Shown here in pieces: positions 35,801-47,128 of a DNA stretch of 64,000 nucleotides. The position numbers and the translations under genes were made by a program. Origin of the DNA: Agromyces intestinalis. Lineage in GTDB: Bacteria > Actinomycetota > Actinomycetes > Actinomycetales > Microbacteriaceae. The stretch covers positions 2,728,001 through 2,792,000 of the forward strand of contig NZ_CP043505.1 of the NCBI RefSeq assembly GCF_008365295.1. Direction: 5' to 3'. The notes under the pieces are model-generated. The model was not told where the DNA came from, searched no databases, and was given only the letters and a program-made list of their open reading frames with translations. Position 1 is the first letter of the stretch. Every line of letters starts with the position of its first letter.

Positions 35801-38563
35801 ACCGACCGCACCGCGACGTTCCCCCTCGTCGCGGGCGACACCGTGCAGTGCTTCTTCACGAACGCGGCGGTCGGGACGATCCAGATCATCAAGCTCACCG
35901 ATCCGTTCAACTTCGGGGGTGTCGACTTTCCGTTCACCTTCGACGACGGGGAGGCGGATCCGATCGCGTTCGTCCTCCGAGGCGCGCCGTCGCAGGACAC
36001 CTCGCGCAGTTTCTCGGAGTTGCTGCCGGGAACGTACGTGATCGACGAGAACCTGCCGCCGGGTTGGAGTCTGGACGACGGCGACATCGACTGCGGTGCG
36101 GGCGAGAACGAGATCTGGACGCCGAACGTCGCCGAGGGCAGCGTCACGATCGAACTGCCTCCGGCCGGTGCCGTGACGTGCTTCTACACCGACCGCGCCC
36201 TGCCGCCGGCCGGCACGATCGTGAAGAACGTCGCCGGACCCGATCGCAGCTTCAACTTCACGCTCCAGCCGCTGCCGAGCGGCAATCCGACGCTCGTGAG
36301 CGTGACCACGTCCGGCGGGTCCGGCTCGCAGCCGTTGCCCGTCGCCCTCGGCCAGCGCTACTCGCTCACCGAGACGGTGCCCGGTGGCTGGACGCTGACC
36401 GACTTCACGTGCGAGCTCACCGCGGCGGACGGCACGGTGACGACGGTGAACCGGCTCGACTTCATGGTCGGCCCCGGCGGCAGTCTGGTGTGCACCGCGA
36501 ACGATGCCGCGAATCCGGCCACCGGGACCATCACGAAGACCGCGCTCGGCCGCGACGGCACCTTCACCTTCCTGCTCGACACCGTGCCGCCGACCCAGGC
36601 GTTCGAGCCGATCACTATCGCGACGACCGGTCAGGTCGGTGCCGCAGCGCTGCCGCCGCTCACAGCCGGGCAGACCTACAGCCTCGTCGAGCAGCCGGTC
36701 GAGGGCTGGGTCTCCAGCCCCCTGCGCTGCACGCAGCGGCCTCCCAGCGGCACCGCGGCCGCCATCGATCCGGCCGGCTTCGTCGCCATCCCCGGCGGCG
36801 TGATCGCCTGCGCGGTCGACAACACCGCGCTGCCGCTGGTGGCCAAGACCGTCGCCTCCGCGGTCCCTGAGAGCGGGGACACCTGGGTCGTCACGTACTC
36901 GCTGACGGTGACGAACCCGACCGTGCAGAACCTCACGTACGATCTCGTGGACGTGCTCGACCTCCCGGCCGGCATGGAGGTCCTCTCGGCGAGCGCGACG
37001 AACGACGCCGGCGTCGACACCTCGGCGTGGGACGGCACGGCGGGCACCGAACTCGCGACGGGGGTGCCGATCGTGGGCGCGCCGACGAGCTCGGAGACCG
37101 TGCACACCTACACGATCACGGTTCGCGTGAGGATCGACGGCTCGAACTTCCCCCTCGACGAGCGCACCTGCCGCCCCGACGGGGGAGGGCTCTTCAACGG
37201 CGCGTCGATGACCCATAACGGCGTCGAGTATCCGGTCGCCGCGTGCGCCGACATCGCGGTCTCGCAGCTGACGCTGCGCAAGATCGTCGAGAACGGCGAC
37301 ACCGGCAAGACCGGAACGCCCGCGGATTGGGAGCTGGTCGCGACTCCGCAGGGGATCCCGGCCCAGGGCACCGTCCGCGGCAACGGCGATGACGGTGTCG
37401 AGCAGGTCGCGGTGCTGCCCGGCTCCTACGTGCTGAGCGAGGAGTCGGAACAGACCGGGTACCTCCCGGGGGCGTGGAGTTGCGTGGGCGGCCAGCTCGA
37501 GGGCGACACGCTCGTCCTCGAGGACGGCGCCGCCGCGTCCTGCGAGATCGTGAACACCGCGGTCGCGCTCGCGGTCGACAAGACCCACGATGAGCTTCCG
37601 GATGGCGCGGTCGAGTCGGGCTCGGGCGAGCCGGTCACGTACCGCGTGACCGTGTCGAACACCGGGGCGGCGGTGCCCGACGTCGTCGTCACCGACGATC
37701 TTCCGACGGGGCTCGCGCTCGATCCGGCGAGCATCGTCGCTCCCGACGGCTGGGATGTCTCGGGCTCGACGCCGACCCGATTCACCGCGACCTACACGCT
37801 CGGCGCGCTGCCGCCGGGGGAGTACGAGTTCAGTTACGTCGCGAGCGTCGGCGAGATCGCGCAGCCGGACTCATCCGTGCCGATCGACCCGCTCGTGAAC
37901 ACGGCGTGCGTCGGCACGCCCGATCCGCTCGCGTGCGATGACGACGAGGTGCCCGTCGCGAGCGTGGCGCAGACCCTGTCGGCGTTCTGTCGTGCCGACG
38001 CCGCCTACGCCGCCTGGACGGTCACGCCGTCGGAGGTGGGCGAATCCCCGACGGTCGTGCTCATCTGGTGGCCGGCCGCCGCCTACGAGAACCGCGACCC
38101 GTCCATCCCGGCTTCGGATCCGGATGCGATCCTCGCGGACGGCGCGGTGCGGGTCGACCAGGTCGCGGTGCCCGCGGGCTGGACGAGCGGCACCCCGATC
38201 ACCGGCGAGTCTCTCTGGCCCGGCACGACGCTCGACGCGAGCGGCACCGGGATCGGATGGCCGGGTTGGCGAAAGCAGGCGGACGGCACCTGGGTGAAGG
38301 ACGCTTCCGCACCGTTCTTCTCGGTGGCCGACGGAGCGGTCGTCGAAGTCCGGGTGAATCCGTCGGTCTCGGCCACCCTGCCCTACCCCGCAATGGAGAC
38401 CGTCGAATGCGCGACGCGGCCGCGCACGCAGGTTCCGCCGCCGCGCCCGCAGGTTCCGGTCACCGGCGCGGACATCGCCGGATGGCTCGCGCTTGCAACC
38501 CTGCTCGTGGCGGCCGGGATAGGGGTTCGCCTGGTCGGCGGGCGACGCCGTCACACGGCGTGA
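32813..38563 (+). CDS. giant vWA / prealbumin-like-repeat surface adhesin
   Basis: A 1916-residue cell-surface protein. Signal anchor: [18 protein letters not shown] (about 21-38). A von Willebrand A domain occupies about 238-440, with MIDAS residues D245, S247 and S249 in IDLSAS and the strand [10 protein letters not shown]. From about 445 to 1330 a series of SpaA/DUF5979-like prealbumin folds follows, each ending in Cys-containing strands such as [14 protein letters not shown] and VQCFFTN. Two DUF11-like domains ([18 protein letters not shown] and [18 protein letters not shown]) come next, then the C-terminal module shared with the previous protein. It ends with VPVTG, a hydrophobic helix and RRRHTA, a variant sortase signal. 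The layout resembles pilus-tip adhesins. Start GTG 32813. Confidence 0.85.
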   Translation: MTGTQIRRARVGLRSRGRARSLVLVTVLALIGGFAVVGSVAGDPAAPPAAADPPDPVSDPPVLDPPVLFGPNDATLRVFVGSDRLANGTGESPLAGVTLALSNTQGGPLIAQPWATCESNSAGVCTFTVPIGPGGVAEYTSLWVRQTGSPAGYFANPSFGTGTTGATQTDYTFPTPRLRAGATYDSGSAYTGRTPGGDQPDAAFMTLTTEATSSIARSSGGVWQVSRTNPAPLAKCGVNIAVVIDLSASVNPSLPELKSAATQTVQALVGTPSSVALFTFGTNAPRQAGENMPLTPVSTQAGANTVIAKINGYPALTNQATNWDRGLAQVGNGFDIVIVLTDGNPTRSEPGAVGPGSTTRFKEIENGIFSANRIKAGTNSTGTVGQRIIAVGVGDALASANARRNLASISGPTPYPTTGFDYIATPDYGTAGQIMRALARAECPGSVSIIKRVVRPGGTIADAPTAGGWTFDASAVGGTLNQPSAITDGETGGVNFAIDYAEGVDVARFTAAERIGDKPGYSLIPVGGRNATCTTLDGAPVTVTNAATGTGFSLDVNKLDQITCTVYNQAPETSAALIVNKFWTINGGARIAETNQPSGLSAALAVNGAPTAWGAVTSGLATTQNPIVAETRDTTLPRCEFTGATLGRQGGPTAPFDGSEPVPLVVGSNVYEIVNNYECTSRLTLHKGIRNGPGDPAGWTLHAVLGPEDPENPLPPNPIPGFSGSTGVSGEVTPGVEYLLSESGGDPRYIPNGYQSQDVTPGAIGSWDCEFVHADGSTTPTTDGSDGDVSIGIGLDLDCSLDNLTAALTLSKIVNNDNFGTVGPDAFTLRAVPVGPLPLPPGVVPIEVTGSEAGALSWVRPEIEYELQETDVAGYESTAIECTDNTGQFVPLVRFVPARLANIQCRFTNDDLPANIIITKEAVGFPDATPRPYTFSGNWSGGGSFTIQAPGDGTLTDEVFENVAPGNYSVEEVTAPDSVLTALSCNIQGEDVLFDTTDRTATFPLVAGDTVQCFFTNAAVGTIQIIKLTDPFNFGGVDFPFTFDDGEADPIAFVLRGAPSQDTSRSFSELLPGTYVIDENLPPGWSLDDGDIDCGAGENEIWTPNVAEGSVTIELPPAGAVTCFYTDRALPPAGTIVKNVAGPDRSFNFTLQPLPSGNPTLVSVTTSGGSGSQPLPVALGQRYSLTETVPGGWTLTDFTCELTAADGTVTTVNRLDFMVGPGGSLVCTANDAANPATGTITKTALGRDGTFTFLLDTVPPTQAFEPITIATTGQVGAAALPPLTAGQTYSLVEQPVEGWVSSPLRCTQRPPSGTAAAIDPAGFVAIPGGVIACAVDNTALPLVAKTVASAVPESGDTWVVTYSLTVTNPTVQNLTYDLVDVLDLPAGMEVLSASATNDAGVDTSAWDGTAGTELATGVPIVGAPTSSETVHTYTITVRVRIDGSNFPLDERTCRPDGGGLFNGASMTHNGVEYPVAACADIAVSQLTLRKIVENGDTGKTGTPADWELVATPQGIPAQGTVRGNGDDGVEQVAVLPGSYVLSEESEQTGYLPGAWSCVGGQLEGDTLVLEDGAAASCEIVNTAVALAVDKTHDELPDGAVESGSGEPVTYRVTVSNTGAAVPDVVVTDDLPTGLALDPASIVAPDGWDVSGSTPTRFTATYTLGALPPGEYEFSYVASVGEIAQPDSSVPIDPLVNTACVGTPDPLACDDDEVPVASVAQTLSAFCRADAAYAAWTVTPSEVGESPTVVLIWWPAAAYENRDPSIPASDPDAILADGAVRVDQVAVPAGWTSGTPITGESLWPGTTLDASGTGIGWPGWRKQADGTWVKDASAPFFSVADGAVVEVRVNPSVSATLPYPAMETVECATRPRTQVPPPRPQVPVTGADIAGWLALATLLVAAGIGVRLVGGRRRHTA

Positions 38564-39047
38564 GCCCGAGGCATCCTGCGATCTGTCTGTGAGACACGCC
38601 GGCGCGACACGCCCGGGTTGCAGCAATGACGGGCCTATGGCAAACTTGATGAGTTCAACATTCCGTTGCGCGTGCCGTGTTGCGTGCGCGACGGATCACT
38701 GCCAGGCAGTGCATAACCACCTCGCGGCGGATTCGCCGAGCCGAGGGTCAGGTTAGGCCGCAGGCAGCAGAACCGACAACCGACTCTTGGAATGCACGGG
38801 GAAACTCGTGCGTTCGGCGCGGGCGACACGCCCGGGCGCGGGGGTCGGGGCTCGAAGGTCGAGCGTGTCGAGGCCATCGCGGCTGTGCTCATGCAGAGCA
38901 GCGGGGTGCCTTCGACAGGCTCGATCAACGGCCGTTGACATGAGAACAGTGGTGCTCCACCAGAAGTGCGCTGCATTTGTATTTGGGACACCCGGCGTCC
39001 GATGCCCTCGGAAGGGGTAAGACGCCTTGACAGAGAGAGAGTCCGAG
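38564..39047 (+). promoter_or_regulatory. 484-bp non-coding leader of the S10 operon
   Basis: No convincing gene is present. The region holds a perfect 15-nt inverted repeat (CACTGCCAGGCAGTG, 38697-38711) and a CGACAGGCTCGA repeat element (38911-38924). A 14-nt palindrome (TCAACGGCCGTTGA, 38925-38938) and a small TGGTG-CTC-CACCA hairpin (38950-38962) follow. The AT-rich stretch GCATTTGTATTTGGG (about 38973-38987) is the likeliest promoter or leader of the S10 operon, without a clean -35/-10 pair. Confidence 0.5.
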
Positions 39048-39356
39048 ATGGCGGGACAGAAGATCCGCATTCGACTGAAGTCGTATGACCACGAGGTCAT
39101 CGACACCTCGGCGCGCAAGATCGTCGACACGGTGACCCGCGCGGGCGCCACGGTCGTCGGCCCCGTGCCGCTTCCGACCGAGAAGAACGTGGTGTGCGTT
39201 ATCCGTTCGCCCCACAAGTACAAGGACAGCCGCGAGCACTTCGAGATGCGCACCCACAAGCGCCTCATCGACATCGTGGACCCGACGCCGAAGGCCGTCG
39301 ACTCGCTGATGCGCCTCGACCTCCCGGCCGACGTCAACATCGAGATCAAGCTCTGA
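39048..39356 (+). CDS. rpsJ: 30S ribosomal protein S10
   Basis: A 102-residue protein ([15 protein letters not shown] start) of the 30S head, also NusE in antitermination. ATG 39048 matches the family start; a TTG at 39027 would add seven non-conserved residues. First gene of the S10 operon. Confidence 0.97.
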   Translation: MAGQKIRIRLKSYDHEVIDTSARKIVDTVTRAGATVVGPVPLPTEKNVVCVIRSPHKYKDSREHFEMRTHKRLIDIVDPTPKAVDSLMRLDLPADVNIEIKL

Positions 39357-39364
39357 GGTACCTG

Positions 39365-40021
39365 ATGTCCACCGCTACCAAGAACGTGAAGGGTCTGCTC
39401 GGCACCAAGCTCGGCATGACCCAGGTCTGGGACGAGAACAACAAGCTCGTTCCCGTCACCGTCATCGAGATCGCTCCCAACGTGGTCACCCAGATCCGCA
39501 CCCCCGAGAAGGACGGCTACACCGCCGTCCAGATCGCCGCCGGTGCGATCGACCCGCGCAAGGTCACCCAGCCGCTGCAGGGCCACTTCCGCGAGGCGGG
39601 CGTCACCCCGCGCCGTCACCTCGCCGAGGTCCGCACCGCTGACGCCGCGAACTACGAGCGCGGCCAGGAGCTCACCGTCGAAGGCACCTTCGAGGCCGGC
39701 CAGCTGGTCGACGTCGTCGGCACCTCGAAGGGCAAGGGCTTCGCCGGTGTCATGAAGCGCCACAACTTCAAGGGCGTCTCCGCTTCGCACGGTTCGCACC
39801 GCAACCACCGCAAGCCCGGCTCGATCGGTGCGTCGTCGACGCCCAGCCGCGTGTTCAAGGGCATGCGCATGGCCGGCCGCATGGGTGGCGAGCGCGTCAC
39901 CGTCCTCAACCTCCGCGTGCACGCGGTCGACGCCGAGAAGGGCCTGCTGCTCGTCAAGGGCGCCGTCCCCGGTGCGCGCGGCCGTCTCGTGTTCGTCCGC
40001 AACGCTGTGAAGGGGGCGTAG
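39365..40021 (+). CDS. rplC: 50S ribosomal protein L3
   Basis: A 218-residue 23S-binding protein ([17 protein letters not shown]). ATG 39365 is chosen; the longer frame from 39194 is antisense-like overlap with rpsJ. At the position of the E. coli PrmB-methylated Gln (GSIGQNQT) this protein has GSIGASST. Confidence 0.97.
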   Translation: MSTATKNVKGLLGTKLGMTQVWDENNKLVPVTVIEIAPNVVTQIRTPEKDGYTAVQIAAGAIDPRKVTQPLQGHFREAGVTPRRHLAEVRTADAANYERGQELTVEGTFEAGQLVDVVGTSKGKGFAGVMKRHNFKGVSASHGSHRNHRKPGSIGASSTPSRVFKGMRMAGRMGGERVTVLNLRVHAVDAEKGLLLVKGAVPGARGRLVFVRNAVKGA

Positions 40022-40024
40022 TCC

Positions 40025-40699
40025 ATGGCTACCGCCAACACCATCGACGTCCTCGACGCGACCGGCAAGAAGTCCGGCACGATCGAGCTGCCCGCCGAGA
40101 TCTTCGACGTGCAGACCAACGTCCCGCTGATCCACCAGGTCGTCACCGCCCAGCTCGCCGCGGCGCGCCAGGGCACCCACAAGACGAAGAACCGCGGCGA
40201 GGTCTCGGGCGCGGGCCGCAAGCCCTTCAAGCAGAAGGGCACCGGCCGTTCGCGCCAGGGCTCGATCCGCGCTCCTGAGCACACCGGCGGTGGCATCGTC
40301 CACGGCCCGCAGCCGCGCGACTACTCGCAGCGGACCCCCAAGAAGATGATCGCCGCGGCACTGCTCGGCACGCTGAGCGACCGCGCCCGCGCCGGCCGCA
40401 TCCACGCGGTCGAGGCGTTCTTCCAGGGTGAGACCCCGAAGACCAAGGACGCCGTCGCCCTGCTCGCGCAGGTCGCCCCGGCCAAGCGCTACCTCGTGGT
40501 GCTGTCGCGCGACGAGGAGCTCTCGCACCGCGCCGTCCGCAACATCCAGGCTGCGCACGTCCTGCTGGTCGACCAGCTCAACGCCTACGACGTGGTCGTG
40601 TCCGACGACATCGTCTTCAGCAAGGCGGCCCTCGAGGTGTTCATCGCCGCGAAGGCCCCGAAGTCCACTGGCGCAGTGAAGGAAGAGGTCTCCGCATGA
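40025..40699 (+). CDS. rplD: 50S ribosomal protein L4
   Basis: A 224-residue protein lining the exit tunnel. The macrolide-binding loop [12 protein letters not shown] is wild-type in form. Its last bases overlap rplW by 4 (ATGA). Confidence 0.97.
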   Translation: MATANTIDVLDATGKKSGTIELPAEIFDVQTNVPLIHQVVTAQLAAARQGTHKTKNRGEVSGAGRKPFKQKGTGRSRQGSIRAPEHTGGGIVHGPQPRDYSQRTPKKMIAAALLGTLSDRARAGRIHAVEAFFQGETPKTKDAVALLAQVAPAKRYLVVLSRDEELSHRAVRNIQAAHVLLVDQLNAYDVVVSDDIVFSKAALEVFIAAKAPKSTGAVKEEVSA

Positions 40700-41001
40700 G
40701 CACCGCCGCGCACAACAAGGACCCGCGCGACATCATCATCGCGCCCGTCGTCTCCGAGAAGAGCTACGGCCTGATCGACGAGGGCAAGTACACGTTCGTC
40801 GTGGACCCCCGTTCGAACAAGACCGAGATCAAGCTCGCCATCGAGAAGATCTTCAAGGTCGAGGTCGCCTCGGTCAACACCCTGAACCGTCAGGGCAAGA
40901 CCCGCCGCACCCGCTTCGGGACCGGCAAGCGCAAGGACACCAAGCGCGCGATCGTCACCCTCAAGTCCGGTTCCATCGACATCTTCACTGCTGTCGGCTG
41001 A
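40696..41001 (+). CDS. rplW: 50S ribosomal protein L23
   Basis: A 101-residue exit-tunnel rim protein that docks trigger factor and SRP. ATGA overlap with rplD couples their translation. Confidence 0.97.
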   Translation: MSTAAHNKDPRDIIIAPVVSEKSYGLIDEGKYTFVVDPRSNKTEIKLAIEKIFKVEVASVNTLNRQGKTRRTRFGTGKRKDTKRAIVTLKSGSIDIFTAVG

Positions 41002-41016
41002 GGAGCATAGAGAAAC

Positions 41017-41856
41017 ATGGCTATTCGCAAGTACAAGCCCACGACCCCGGGTCGTCGCGGTTCCTCGGTTGCCGACTTCGCTGAGATCACCCGATCGACC
41101 CCCGAGAAGTCGCTGCTGAAGCCCCTGTCGAAGACCGGTGGCCGCAACAACCAGGGTCGCATCACCACCCGTCACATCGGTGGTGGCCACAAGCGCCAGT
41201 ACCGCGTCATCGACTTCCGTCGCAACGACAAGGACGGCGTGCCCGCCAAGGTCGCGCACATCGAGTACGACCCGAACCGCACCGCGCGCATCGCGCTGCT
41301 GCACTTCGTGGACGGCACCAAGCGCTACATCCTGGCGCCGAACAAGCTGTCGCAGGGCGACCTGGTCGAGTCGGGCCCCAACGCCGACATCAAGCCGGGC
41401 AACAACCTGCCGCTGCGCAACATCCCGACCGGTACCGTCATCCACGCCATCGAGCTCCGCCCCGGCGGCGGCGCGAAGATGGCCCGCTCGGCCGGCGCCT
41501 CGGTGCGCCTCGTCGCGAAGGACGGCCCCTACGCGCAGCTCCGCCTGCCGTCGGGCGAGATCCGCAACGTCGACGCGCGCTGCCGCGCGACCGTCGGCGA
41601 GGTCGGCAACGCCGAGCAGTCGAACATCAACTGGGGCAAGGCCGGCCGCAAGCGCTGGAAGGGCGTTCGCCCGACCGTGCGCGGTGTCGCGATGAACCCG
41701 ATCGACCACCCGCACGGTGGTGGTGAGGGCAAGACCTCCGGTGGTCGTCACCCGGTCAGCCCGTGGGGTCAGCCCGAGGGTCGCACGCGTCGCCCCAACA
41801 AGGAAAGCGACAAGCTCATCGTCCGTCGTCGCACCGTCGGCAAGAAGCGCAAGTAG
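41017..41856 (+). CDS. rplB: 50S ribosomal protein L2
   Basis: A 279-residue 23S-binding protein near the peptidyl-transferase centre. The conserved HPHGGGEGK loop with its functional His is intact, and full-length N- and C-termini are present. Confidence 0.98.
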   Translation: MAIRKYKPTTPGRRGSSVADFAEITRSTPEKSLLKPLSKTGGRNNQGRITTRHIGGGHKRQYRVIDFRRNDKDGVPAKVAHIEYDPNRTARIALLHFVDGTKRYILAPNKLSQGDLVESGPNADIKPGNNLPLRNIPTGTVIHAIELRPGGGAKMARSAGASVRLVAKDGPYAQLRLPSGEIRNVDARCRATVGEVGNAEQSNINWGKAGRKRWKGVRPTVRGVAMNPIDHPHGGGEGKTSGGRHPVSPWGQPEGRTRRPNKESDKLIVRRRTVGKKRK

Positions 41857-41868
41857 GAGTAAGAGAAG

Positions 41869-42150
41869 ATGCCTCGCAGTCTCAAGAAGGGCCCCTTCGT
41901 CGACGAGCACCTGCTTCGCAAGGTCGTCGGTCAGAACGAAGCCGGTACGAAGAACGTCATCAAGACCTGGTCGCGTCGCTCGATGATCATCCCGGCCATG
42001 CTGGGTCACACGATCGCCGTGCACGACGGCCGCAAGCACATCCCGGTGTTCGTCACCGAGACCATGGTGGGTCACAAGCTCGGCGAGTTCGCGCCCACCC
42101 GCACCTTCCGTGGTCACGTGAAGGACGACAAGAAGGGCCGCCGCCGCTGA
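41869..42150 (+). CDS. rpsS: 30S ribosomal protein S19
   Basis: A 93-residue head protein ([14 protein letters not shown] to KGRRR), full length, in the S10 operon 12 bases after rplB. Confidence 0.98.
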   Translation: MPRSLKKGPFVDEHLLRKVVGQNEAGTKNVIKTWSRRSMIIPAMLGHTIAVHDGRKHIPVFVTETMVGHKLGEFAPTRTFRGHVKDDKKGRRR

Positions 42151-42175
42151 CCGCGGTGGTGTGAAGGAGGAAGAA

Positions 42176-42541
42176 ATGGTGGAGTCGATCGCCCGCGTGC
42201 GACACATCCGCGTCACCCCCATGAAGGCTCGCCGCGTCGTCGACCTGATCCGCGGCAAGCAGGCTCAGGAGGCCCTGGCCATCCTGAAGTTCGCACCCCA
42301 GGGTGCGAGCGAGCCGGTGTACAAGCTCGTCGCCTCGGCCATCGCGAACGCTCGCGTCAAGGCCGATGCCTCGAACACCTACCTGGACGAGCAGGACCTC
42401 TACATCAAGCGCGCATTCGTCGATGAGGGCACCACCCTCAAGCGATTCCAGCCGCGTGCGCAGGGTCGTGCATTCCGCATCAACAAGCGCACGAGCCACA
42501 TCACCGTGGTCCTCGCCACGCCCGAGGAGGGTACGAAGTAA
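42176..42541 (+). CDS. rplV: 50S ribosomal protein L22
   Basis: A 121-residue tunnel protein with the usual beta-hairpin ([18 protein letters not shown]). ATG 42176 follows AAGGAGG by 5 bases; the GTG at 42161 overlaps the RBS itself and is rejected. One-base overlap with rpsC. Confidence 0.96.
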   Translation: MVESIARVRHIRVTPMKARRVVDLIRGKQAQEALAILKFAPQGASEPVYKLVASAIANARVKADASNTYLDEQDLYIKRAFVDEGTTLKRFQPRAQGRAFRINKRTSHITVVLATPEEGTK

Positions 42542-43293
42542 TGGGTCAGAAGGTCAACCCGTACGGCTTCCGTCTCGGCATCACCACCGACCACGTGTCG
42601 CGGTGGTTCTCAGACTCGACGAAGCCCGGTCAGCGCTACGCCGACTACCTGGCCGAGGACGTGCGCATCCGCAAGATGCTGCAGACGTCGCTCGACCGCG
42701 CCGGTGTCAGCCGCATCGAGATCGAGCGCACCCGCGACCGCGTCCGCGTGGACATCCACACGGCGCGTCCCGGCATCGTGATCGGCCGCCGCGGCGCCGA
42801 GGCCGAGCGCATCCGCGCCGACCTCGAGAAGCTCACCAGCAAGCAGATCCAGCTCAACATCCTCGAGGTGAAGAACCCCGAGGCCGACGCCCAGCTCGTC
42901 GCGCAGGGCATCGCCGAGCAGCTCTCGGCTCGTGTGGCGTTCCGCCGCGCGATGCGCAAGGGCCTGCAGGGTGCGCAGCGCGCCGGCGCCAAGGGCGTCC
43001 GGATCCAGGTGTCGGGCCGTCTCGGCGGCGCCGAGATGAGCCGGTCGGAGTTCTACCGCGAGGGTCGTGTGCCGCTGCACACGCTGCGCGCGAACATCGA
43101 CTACGGCTTCTACGAGGCCAAGACCACCTTCGGCCGCATCGGCGTGAAGGTCTGGATCTACAAGGGCGACATCACGAACAAGGAGCTCGCGCGCGAGCAG
43201 GCGGCTCAGAAGCCGTCGCGCGACCGCAGCGACCGTCCCCGCCGCGACCGCGCCCCCAAGGCCGAGCCGGCGACCGCAGGAGTTGAGGCGTAA
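42541..43293 (+). CDS. rpsC: 30S ribosomal protein S3
   Basis: A 250-residue protein with an N-terminal KH domain ([14 protein letters not shown]) and a basic C-terminal extension rich in Arg/Asp ([14 protein letters not shown]) that is longer than in E. coli. Mediates mRNA entry and helicase action. Confidence 0.97.
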   Translation: MGQKVNPYGFRLGITTDHVSRWFSDSTKPGQRYADYLAEDVRIRKMLQTSLDRAGVSRIEIERTRDRVRVDIHTARPGIVIGRRGAEAERIRADLEKLTSKQIQLNILEVKNPEADAQLVAQGIAEQLSARVAFRRAMRKGLQGAQRAGAKGVRIQVSGRLGGAEMSRSEFYREGRVPLHTLRANIDYGFYEAKTTFGRIGVKVWIYKGDITNKELAREQAAQKPSRDRSDRPRRDRAPKAEPATAGVEA

Positions 43294-43295
43294 CC

Positions 43296-43715
43296 ATGTT
43301 GATTCCCCGTCGAGTCAAGTACCGCAAGCAGCACCACCCCGGCCGGAGCGGCCAGGCCACCGGCGGCACGAAGGTCTCCTTCGGCGAGTTCGGTATCCAG
43401 GCCCTCACGCCCGCGTACGTGACGAACCGTCAGATCGAGTCCGCTCGTATCGCGATGACCCGTCACATCAAGCGTGGCGGCAAGGTGTGGATCAACATCT
43501 ACCCTGACCGTCCGCTCACGAAGAAGCCCGCCGAGACCCGCATGGGTTCCGGTAAGGGTTCGCCCGAGTGGTGGGTCGCCAACGTCAAGCCGGGTCGAGT
43601 CCTCTTCGAGGTCTCCGGCGTCTCCGAGGAACTCGCTCGTGAGGCCATGACCCGTGCCATCCACAAGCTGCCCCTCAAGGCACGCATCATCAAGCGCGAG
43701 GAGGGCGACGCATAA
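43296..43715 (+). CDS. rplP: 50S ribosomal protein L16
   Basis: A 139-residue protein near the A site ([20 protein letters not shown]). Full length; its stop overlaps the rpmC start by one base. Confidence 0.98.
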   Translation: MLIPRRVKYRKQHHPGRSGQATGGTKVSFGEFGIQALTPAYVTNRQIESARIAMTRHIKRGGKVWINIYPDRPLTKKPAETRMGSGKGSPEWWVANVKPGRVLFEVSGVSEELAREAMTRAIHKLPLKARIIKREEGDA

Positions 43716-44041
43716 TGGCCGTCGGAACCAAGGGGCTCGAGTCGATCGAGCTCGACACCTTCGAGGACGAGCGTCTCGTCGACGAGCTGAAGAAGGCCAA
43801 GGAAGAGCTGTTCAACCTGCGCTTCCAGGCCGCCACCGGTCAGCTCGAGAGCCACGGGCGCCTCCGCGCCGTGAAGAAGGACATCGCTCGCATCTACACG
43901 GTCATCCGTGAGCGCGAGCTCGGCATCCGCGCCACCCCGGCTCCGGTCGAGGTGCCCGCGAAGGCCGAGAAGAAGACGAAGAAGGCTGCCAAGACCGAGG
44001 CTGACGCCCCGGCCGAGGCCGCAGAGACGAAGGAGGCCTGA
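43715..44041 (+). CDS. rpmC: 50S ribosomal protein L29 with C-terminal extension
   Basis: A 108-residue protein. The first about 72 residues are canonical L29 ([20 protein letters not shown]). The last about 35 are Lys/Ala/Glu/Pro-rich ([20 protein letters not shown]), extending well beyond the usual 65-80. Located at the tunnel exit, so the tail may contact exit-site factors. Confidence 0.95.
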   Translation: MAVGTKGLESIELDTFEDERLVDELKKAKEELFNLRFQAATGQLESHGRLRAVKKDIARIYTVIRERELGIRATPAPVEVPAKAEKKTKKAAKTEADAPAEAAETKEA

Positions 44042-44043
44042 AC

Positions 44044-44349
44044 ATGGCTGAGACCAAGAAGGCTGCTGCAGCCGAGGTCGCCGTCGAGGCCCCCGAGGCT
44101 CGTGGCTACCGCAAGGTGCGCCGCGGCTACGTCGTCAGCGACAAGATGGAGAAGACCATCGTCGTCGAGGTCGAGGACCGCGTGAAGCACCCCCTGTACG
44201 GCAAGGTCATCCGCCGCACCTCCAAGGTGAAGGCGCACGACGAGCTCAACACCGCCGGCATCGGCGACCTGGTCGTCATCTCGGAGACCCGTCCGCTCAG
44301 CGCCACCAAGCGCTGGCGCCTGGTCGAGATCCTCGAGAAGGCGAAGTAG
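44044..44349 (+). CDS. rpsQ: 30S ribosomal protein S17
   Basis: A 101-residue OB-fold 16S-binding protein ([20 protein letters not shown]). About 20 extra N-terminal Ala/Glu-rich residues precede the core. Confidence 0.97.
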   Translation: MAETKKAAAAEVAVEAPEARGYRKVRRGYVVSDKMEKTIVVEVEDRVKHPLYGKVIRRTSKVKAHDELNTAGIGDLVVISETRPLSATKRWRLVEILEKAK

Positions 44350-44380
44350 GCCTCGGCCTGCTTCTGAGAAGGAGACTGAA

Positions 44381-44749
44381 GTGCTTCAGCAGGAATCACG
44401 AGTCAAGGTCGCCGACAACACCGGTGCGAAGGAACTCCTGACCATCCGCGTGCTCGGTGGCTCGAGCCGCCGCTACGCCGGCCTGGGCGACGTCATCGTC
44501 GCGACCGTCAAGGACGCGATCCCGGGCGGCAACGTGAAGAAGGGCGATGTGGTCAAGGCCGTCATCGTCCGCACCGTGAAGGAGACCCGTCGTCCCGACG
44601 GCTCCTACATCAAGTTCGACGAGAACGCCGCGGTGATCCTCAAGAACGACGGTGACCCCCGCGGCACCCGCATCTTCGGGCCGGTCGGCCGGGAGCTTCG
44701 CGACAAGAAGTTCATGAAGATCATCTCGCTGGCGCCGGAGGTGCTGTAA
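44381..44749 (+). CDS. rplN: 50S ribosomal protein L14
   Basis: A 122-residue intersubunit-bridge protein ([20 protein letters not shown]). GTG start after AAGGAGA. First gene of the spc section. Confidence 0.98.
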   Translation: MLQQESRVKVADNTGAKELLTIRVLGGSSRRYAGLGDVIVATVKDAIPGGNVKKGDVVKAVIVRTVKETRRPDGSYIKFDENAAVILKNDGDPRGTRIFGPVGRELRDKKFMKIISLAPEVL

Positions 44750-44751
44750 CC

Positions 44752-45111
44752 ATGGCGAACATCAAGAAGGGCGACCTGGTCCAGGTCATCTCGGGTAAGA
44801 GCCAGGCCCGCGGCGGAGACCGCGGCAAGCAGGGCAAGGTCATCGAGGTGCTGGTCGACCAGGAGCGCGTGGTCGTGCAGGGCGTGAACTACGTCACCAA
44901 GCACGTGCGCGTCGGTCAGACCCAGCGCGGCTCGAAGACGGGCGGCATCGAGACCCACGAGGCCCCGATCCACGTCTCGAACGTCGCGATCGTCGACCCC
45001 GAGACCAAGAAGCCGACCCGCGTCGGCTTCCGCAACGAAACCGTGACGAAGGACGGCGTCGAGAAGACGGTCCGCGTTCGTTACGCCAAGAAGTCAGGTA
45101 AGGACCTCTGA
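44752..45111 (+). CDS. rplX: 50S ribosomal protein L24
   Basis: A 119-residue KOW-domain assembly initiator ([19 protein letters not shown]). Its last base overlaps the rplE start. Confidence 0.97.
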   Translation: MANIKKGDLVQVISGKSQARGGDRGKQGKVIEVLVDQERVVVQGVNYVTKHVRVGQTQRGSKTGGIETHEAPIHVSNVAIVDPETKKPTRVGFRNETVTKDGVEKTVRVRYAKKSGKDL

Positions 45112-45698
45112 TGACCGACACTGCCGTGGAGGCTGGCAAAATCCAGCCCCGCCTGAAGCAGAAGTACCGTGGCGAGATCGTCGCGAACCTCACCGAGCAG
45201 TTCGGGTTCTCGAACGTGCACCAGGTGCCGGGTCTGGTGAAGATCGTCGTGAACATGGGCGTCGGCGAGGCCGCGCGCGATGGCAAGGTCATCGACGGCG
45301 CGATCGCCGACCTCACCCAGATCACCGGCCAGAAGCCGCAGGTCACCAAGGCTCGCAAGTCGATCGCCCAGTTCAAGCTGCGCGAGGGCCAGCCGATCGG
45401 CGCCCACGTGACGCTGCGCGGCGACCGGATGTGGGAGTTCCTCGACCGCCTCCTGTCGCTCGCGCTGCCGCGCATCCGCGACTTCCGCGGCCTCTCGGAC
45501 CAGCAGTTCGACGGCAACGGCAACTACACCTTCGGTCTCACGGAGCAGAGCGTGTTCCACGAGATCAACCAGGACAAGATCGACCGCGTCCGCGGCATGG
45601 ACATCACCGTGGTGACCACCGCCAAGACCGACGACGAGGGTCGTGCGCTGCTGAAGGCGCTCGGCTTCCCGTTCAAGTCGAGCGAGTCCGCCAACTGA
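45111..45698 (+). CDS. rplE: 50S ribosomal protein L5
   Basis: A 195-residue 5S rRNA-binding protein ([20 protein letters not shown]). Normally followed by rpsN (S14); here a hairpin and rpsH follow instead. Confidence 0.97.
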   Translation: MTDTAVEAGKIQPRLKQKYRGEIVANLTEQFGFSNVHQVPGLVKIVVNMGVGEAARDGKVIDGAIADLTQITGQKPQVTKARKSIAQFKLREGQPIGAHVTLRGDRMWEFLDRLLSLALPRIRDFRGLSDQQFDGNGNYTFGLTEQSVFHEINQDKIDRVRGMDITVVTTAKTDDEGRALLKALGFPFKSSESAN

Positions 45699-45702
45699 AC
45701 CC

Positions 45703-45732
45703 GGATGCCGCGGGCGAGAGTCCGCGGCATCC
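45703..45732 (+). other. rplE-rpsH intercistronic hairpin
   Basis: GGATGCCGCGG (45703-45713) pairs perfectly with CCGCGGCATCC (45722-45732) over an 8-base loop. It lies where rpsN is often found. No T tract, and rpsH follows 95 bases later. Confidence 0.65.
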
Positions 45733-45826
45733 ACCCGGTTCCCGGCACCCGCCGGCAACCACCACCACAGGTCAGTCCCCGTGCAACGGGTCCTGAAACC
45801 TGGTGAACGTTAAGGAAACGAACGTC

Positions 45827-46225
45827 ATGACGATGACCGATCCGGTCGCTGACATGCTGACCCGTCTGCGCAACGCCAATTCCGCGCACCACGACACCGT
45901 GTCGATGCCGCACTCGAAGCTCAAGGGGCGCATCGCCGAGATCCTGAAGGCCGAGGGCTACATCGCCGACTTCGAGATCACCGATGCGCGCGTCGGCAAG
46001 ACGCTGACGCTGAACCTCAAGTTCGGCCCGAACCGCGAGCGTTCGATCGCGGGCATCAAGCGCGTCTCGAAGCCCGGTCTCCGGGTGTACGCGAAGTCGA
46101 CCGAGCTGCCCAAGGTGCTCGGCGGCCTCGGCGTCGCGATCCTGTCCACTTCCAGCGGTCTGCTCACCGACCGCCAGGCCGAGAAGAAGGGCGTGGGTGG
46201 GGAAGTCCTCGCCTACGTGTGGTAG
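45827..46225 (+). CDS. rpsH: 30S ribosomal protein S8
   Basis: A 132-residue 16S-binding protein and family translational repressor of the spc operon ([20 protein letters not shown]). ATG 45827 gives the normal family length; GTG 45803 would add eight unrelated residues. Confidence 0.96.
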   Translation: MTMTDPVADMLTRLRNANSAHHDTVSMPHSKLKGRIAEILKAEGYIADFEITDARVGKTLTLNLKFGPNRERSIAGIKRVSKPGLRVYAKSTELPKVLGGLGVAILSTSSGLLTDRQAEKKGVGGEVLAYVW

Positions 46226-46229
46226 TTCC

Positions 46230-46766
46230 ATGTCACGAATCGGACGACTCCCCATCGACATCCCCGCCGGTGTCGACGTCAAGGTCGACGGCTCCGCCGT
46301 CACCGTGAAGGGCCCGAAGGGCGAACTCTCGCTCAACGTCGCCAGCCCCATCGAGGTCAAGCTCGAGGACAACCAGGTCATCGTCACCCGTCCCGACGAC
46401 GAGCGCGCCTCGCGTTCGCTGCACGGCCTCACCCGCACGCTCATCGCGAACGACATCATCGGTGTCACGCAGGGCTACTCGAAGGGCCTCGAGATCGTGG
46501 GCACGGGCTACCGTGTCGCGCAGAAGGGCTCATCGGTCGAGTTCGCACTCGGCTTCTCGCACCCCGTGACCGTCGAGCCCCCGGCCGGCATCACGCTGAC
46601 CGTCGAGGGCAACAACAAGATCACGGTCTCGGGCATCTCGAAGCAGGCCGTCGGCGAGACCGCTGCGAACATCCGCAAGATCAAGAAGCCCGAGCCCTAC
46701 AAGGGCAAGGGCATCCGTTACGCCGGCGAGGTCGTGCGTCGCAAGGCCGGAAAGTCAGGTAAGTAA
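46230..46766 (+). CDS. rplF: 50S ribosomal protein L6
   Basis: A 178-residue protein ([20 protein letters not shown]) near the sarcin-ricin loop. ATG 46230 is the family start; the upstream in-frame ATG lies inside rpsH. Confidence 0.97.
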   Translation: MSRIGRLPIDIPAGVDVKVDGSAVTVKGPKGELSLNVASPIEVKLEDNQVIVTRPDDERASRSLHGLTRTLIANDIIGVTQGYSKGLEIVGTGYRVAQKGSSVEFALGFSHPVTVEPPAGITLTVEGNNKITVSGISKQAVGETAANIRKIKKPEPYKGKGIRYAGEVVRRKAGKSGK

Positions 46767-46768
46767 TC

Positions 46769-47128
46769 ATGGCTGTGAAGAGCAAGACGGCTGCGCGCTC
46801 GCGCCGCCACACTCGACTTCGCAAGAAGATCGTCGGCACCGAGGTGCGCCCGCGTCTCGTCGTGACCCGCTCGGCCCGCCACGTCTTCGTGCAGGTCGTC
46901 GACGACAGCAAGGGCCACACCGTGGCATCCGCTTCGACCATGGAGGCAGACCTCCGCGTGTTCGAGGGCGACAAGACCGCTAAGGCCAAGAAGGTCGGTG
47001 AGCTGGTCGCCGAGCGCGCCAAGCAGGCCGGCGTCGACGCGGTCGTGTTCGACCGCGGCGGAAACAAGTACGCCGGCCGGGTCGCTGCGATCGCCGAAGG
47101 TGCGCGAGAGGCAGGGCTGGAGCTGTGA
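46769..47128 (+). CDS. rplR: 50S ribosomal protein L18
   Basis: A 119-residue 5S rRNA-binding protein ([20 protein letters not shown]). GTGA overlap with rpsE. Confidence 0.97.
   Translation: MAVKSKTAARSRRHTRLRKKIVGTEVRPRLVVTRSARHVFVQVVDDSKGHTVASASTMEADLRVFEGDKTAKAKKVGELVAERAKQAGVDAVVFDRGGNKYAGRVAAIAEGAREAGLEL

Noticed and set aside
39194-39364. N-terminal extension of L3 inside rpsJ
   Set aside because: The added residues are out-of-frame rpsJ sequence; family L3 starts at ATG 39365.
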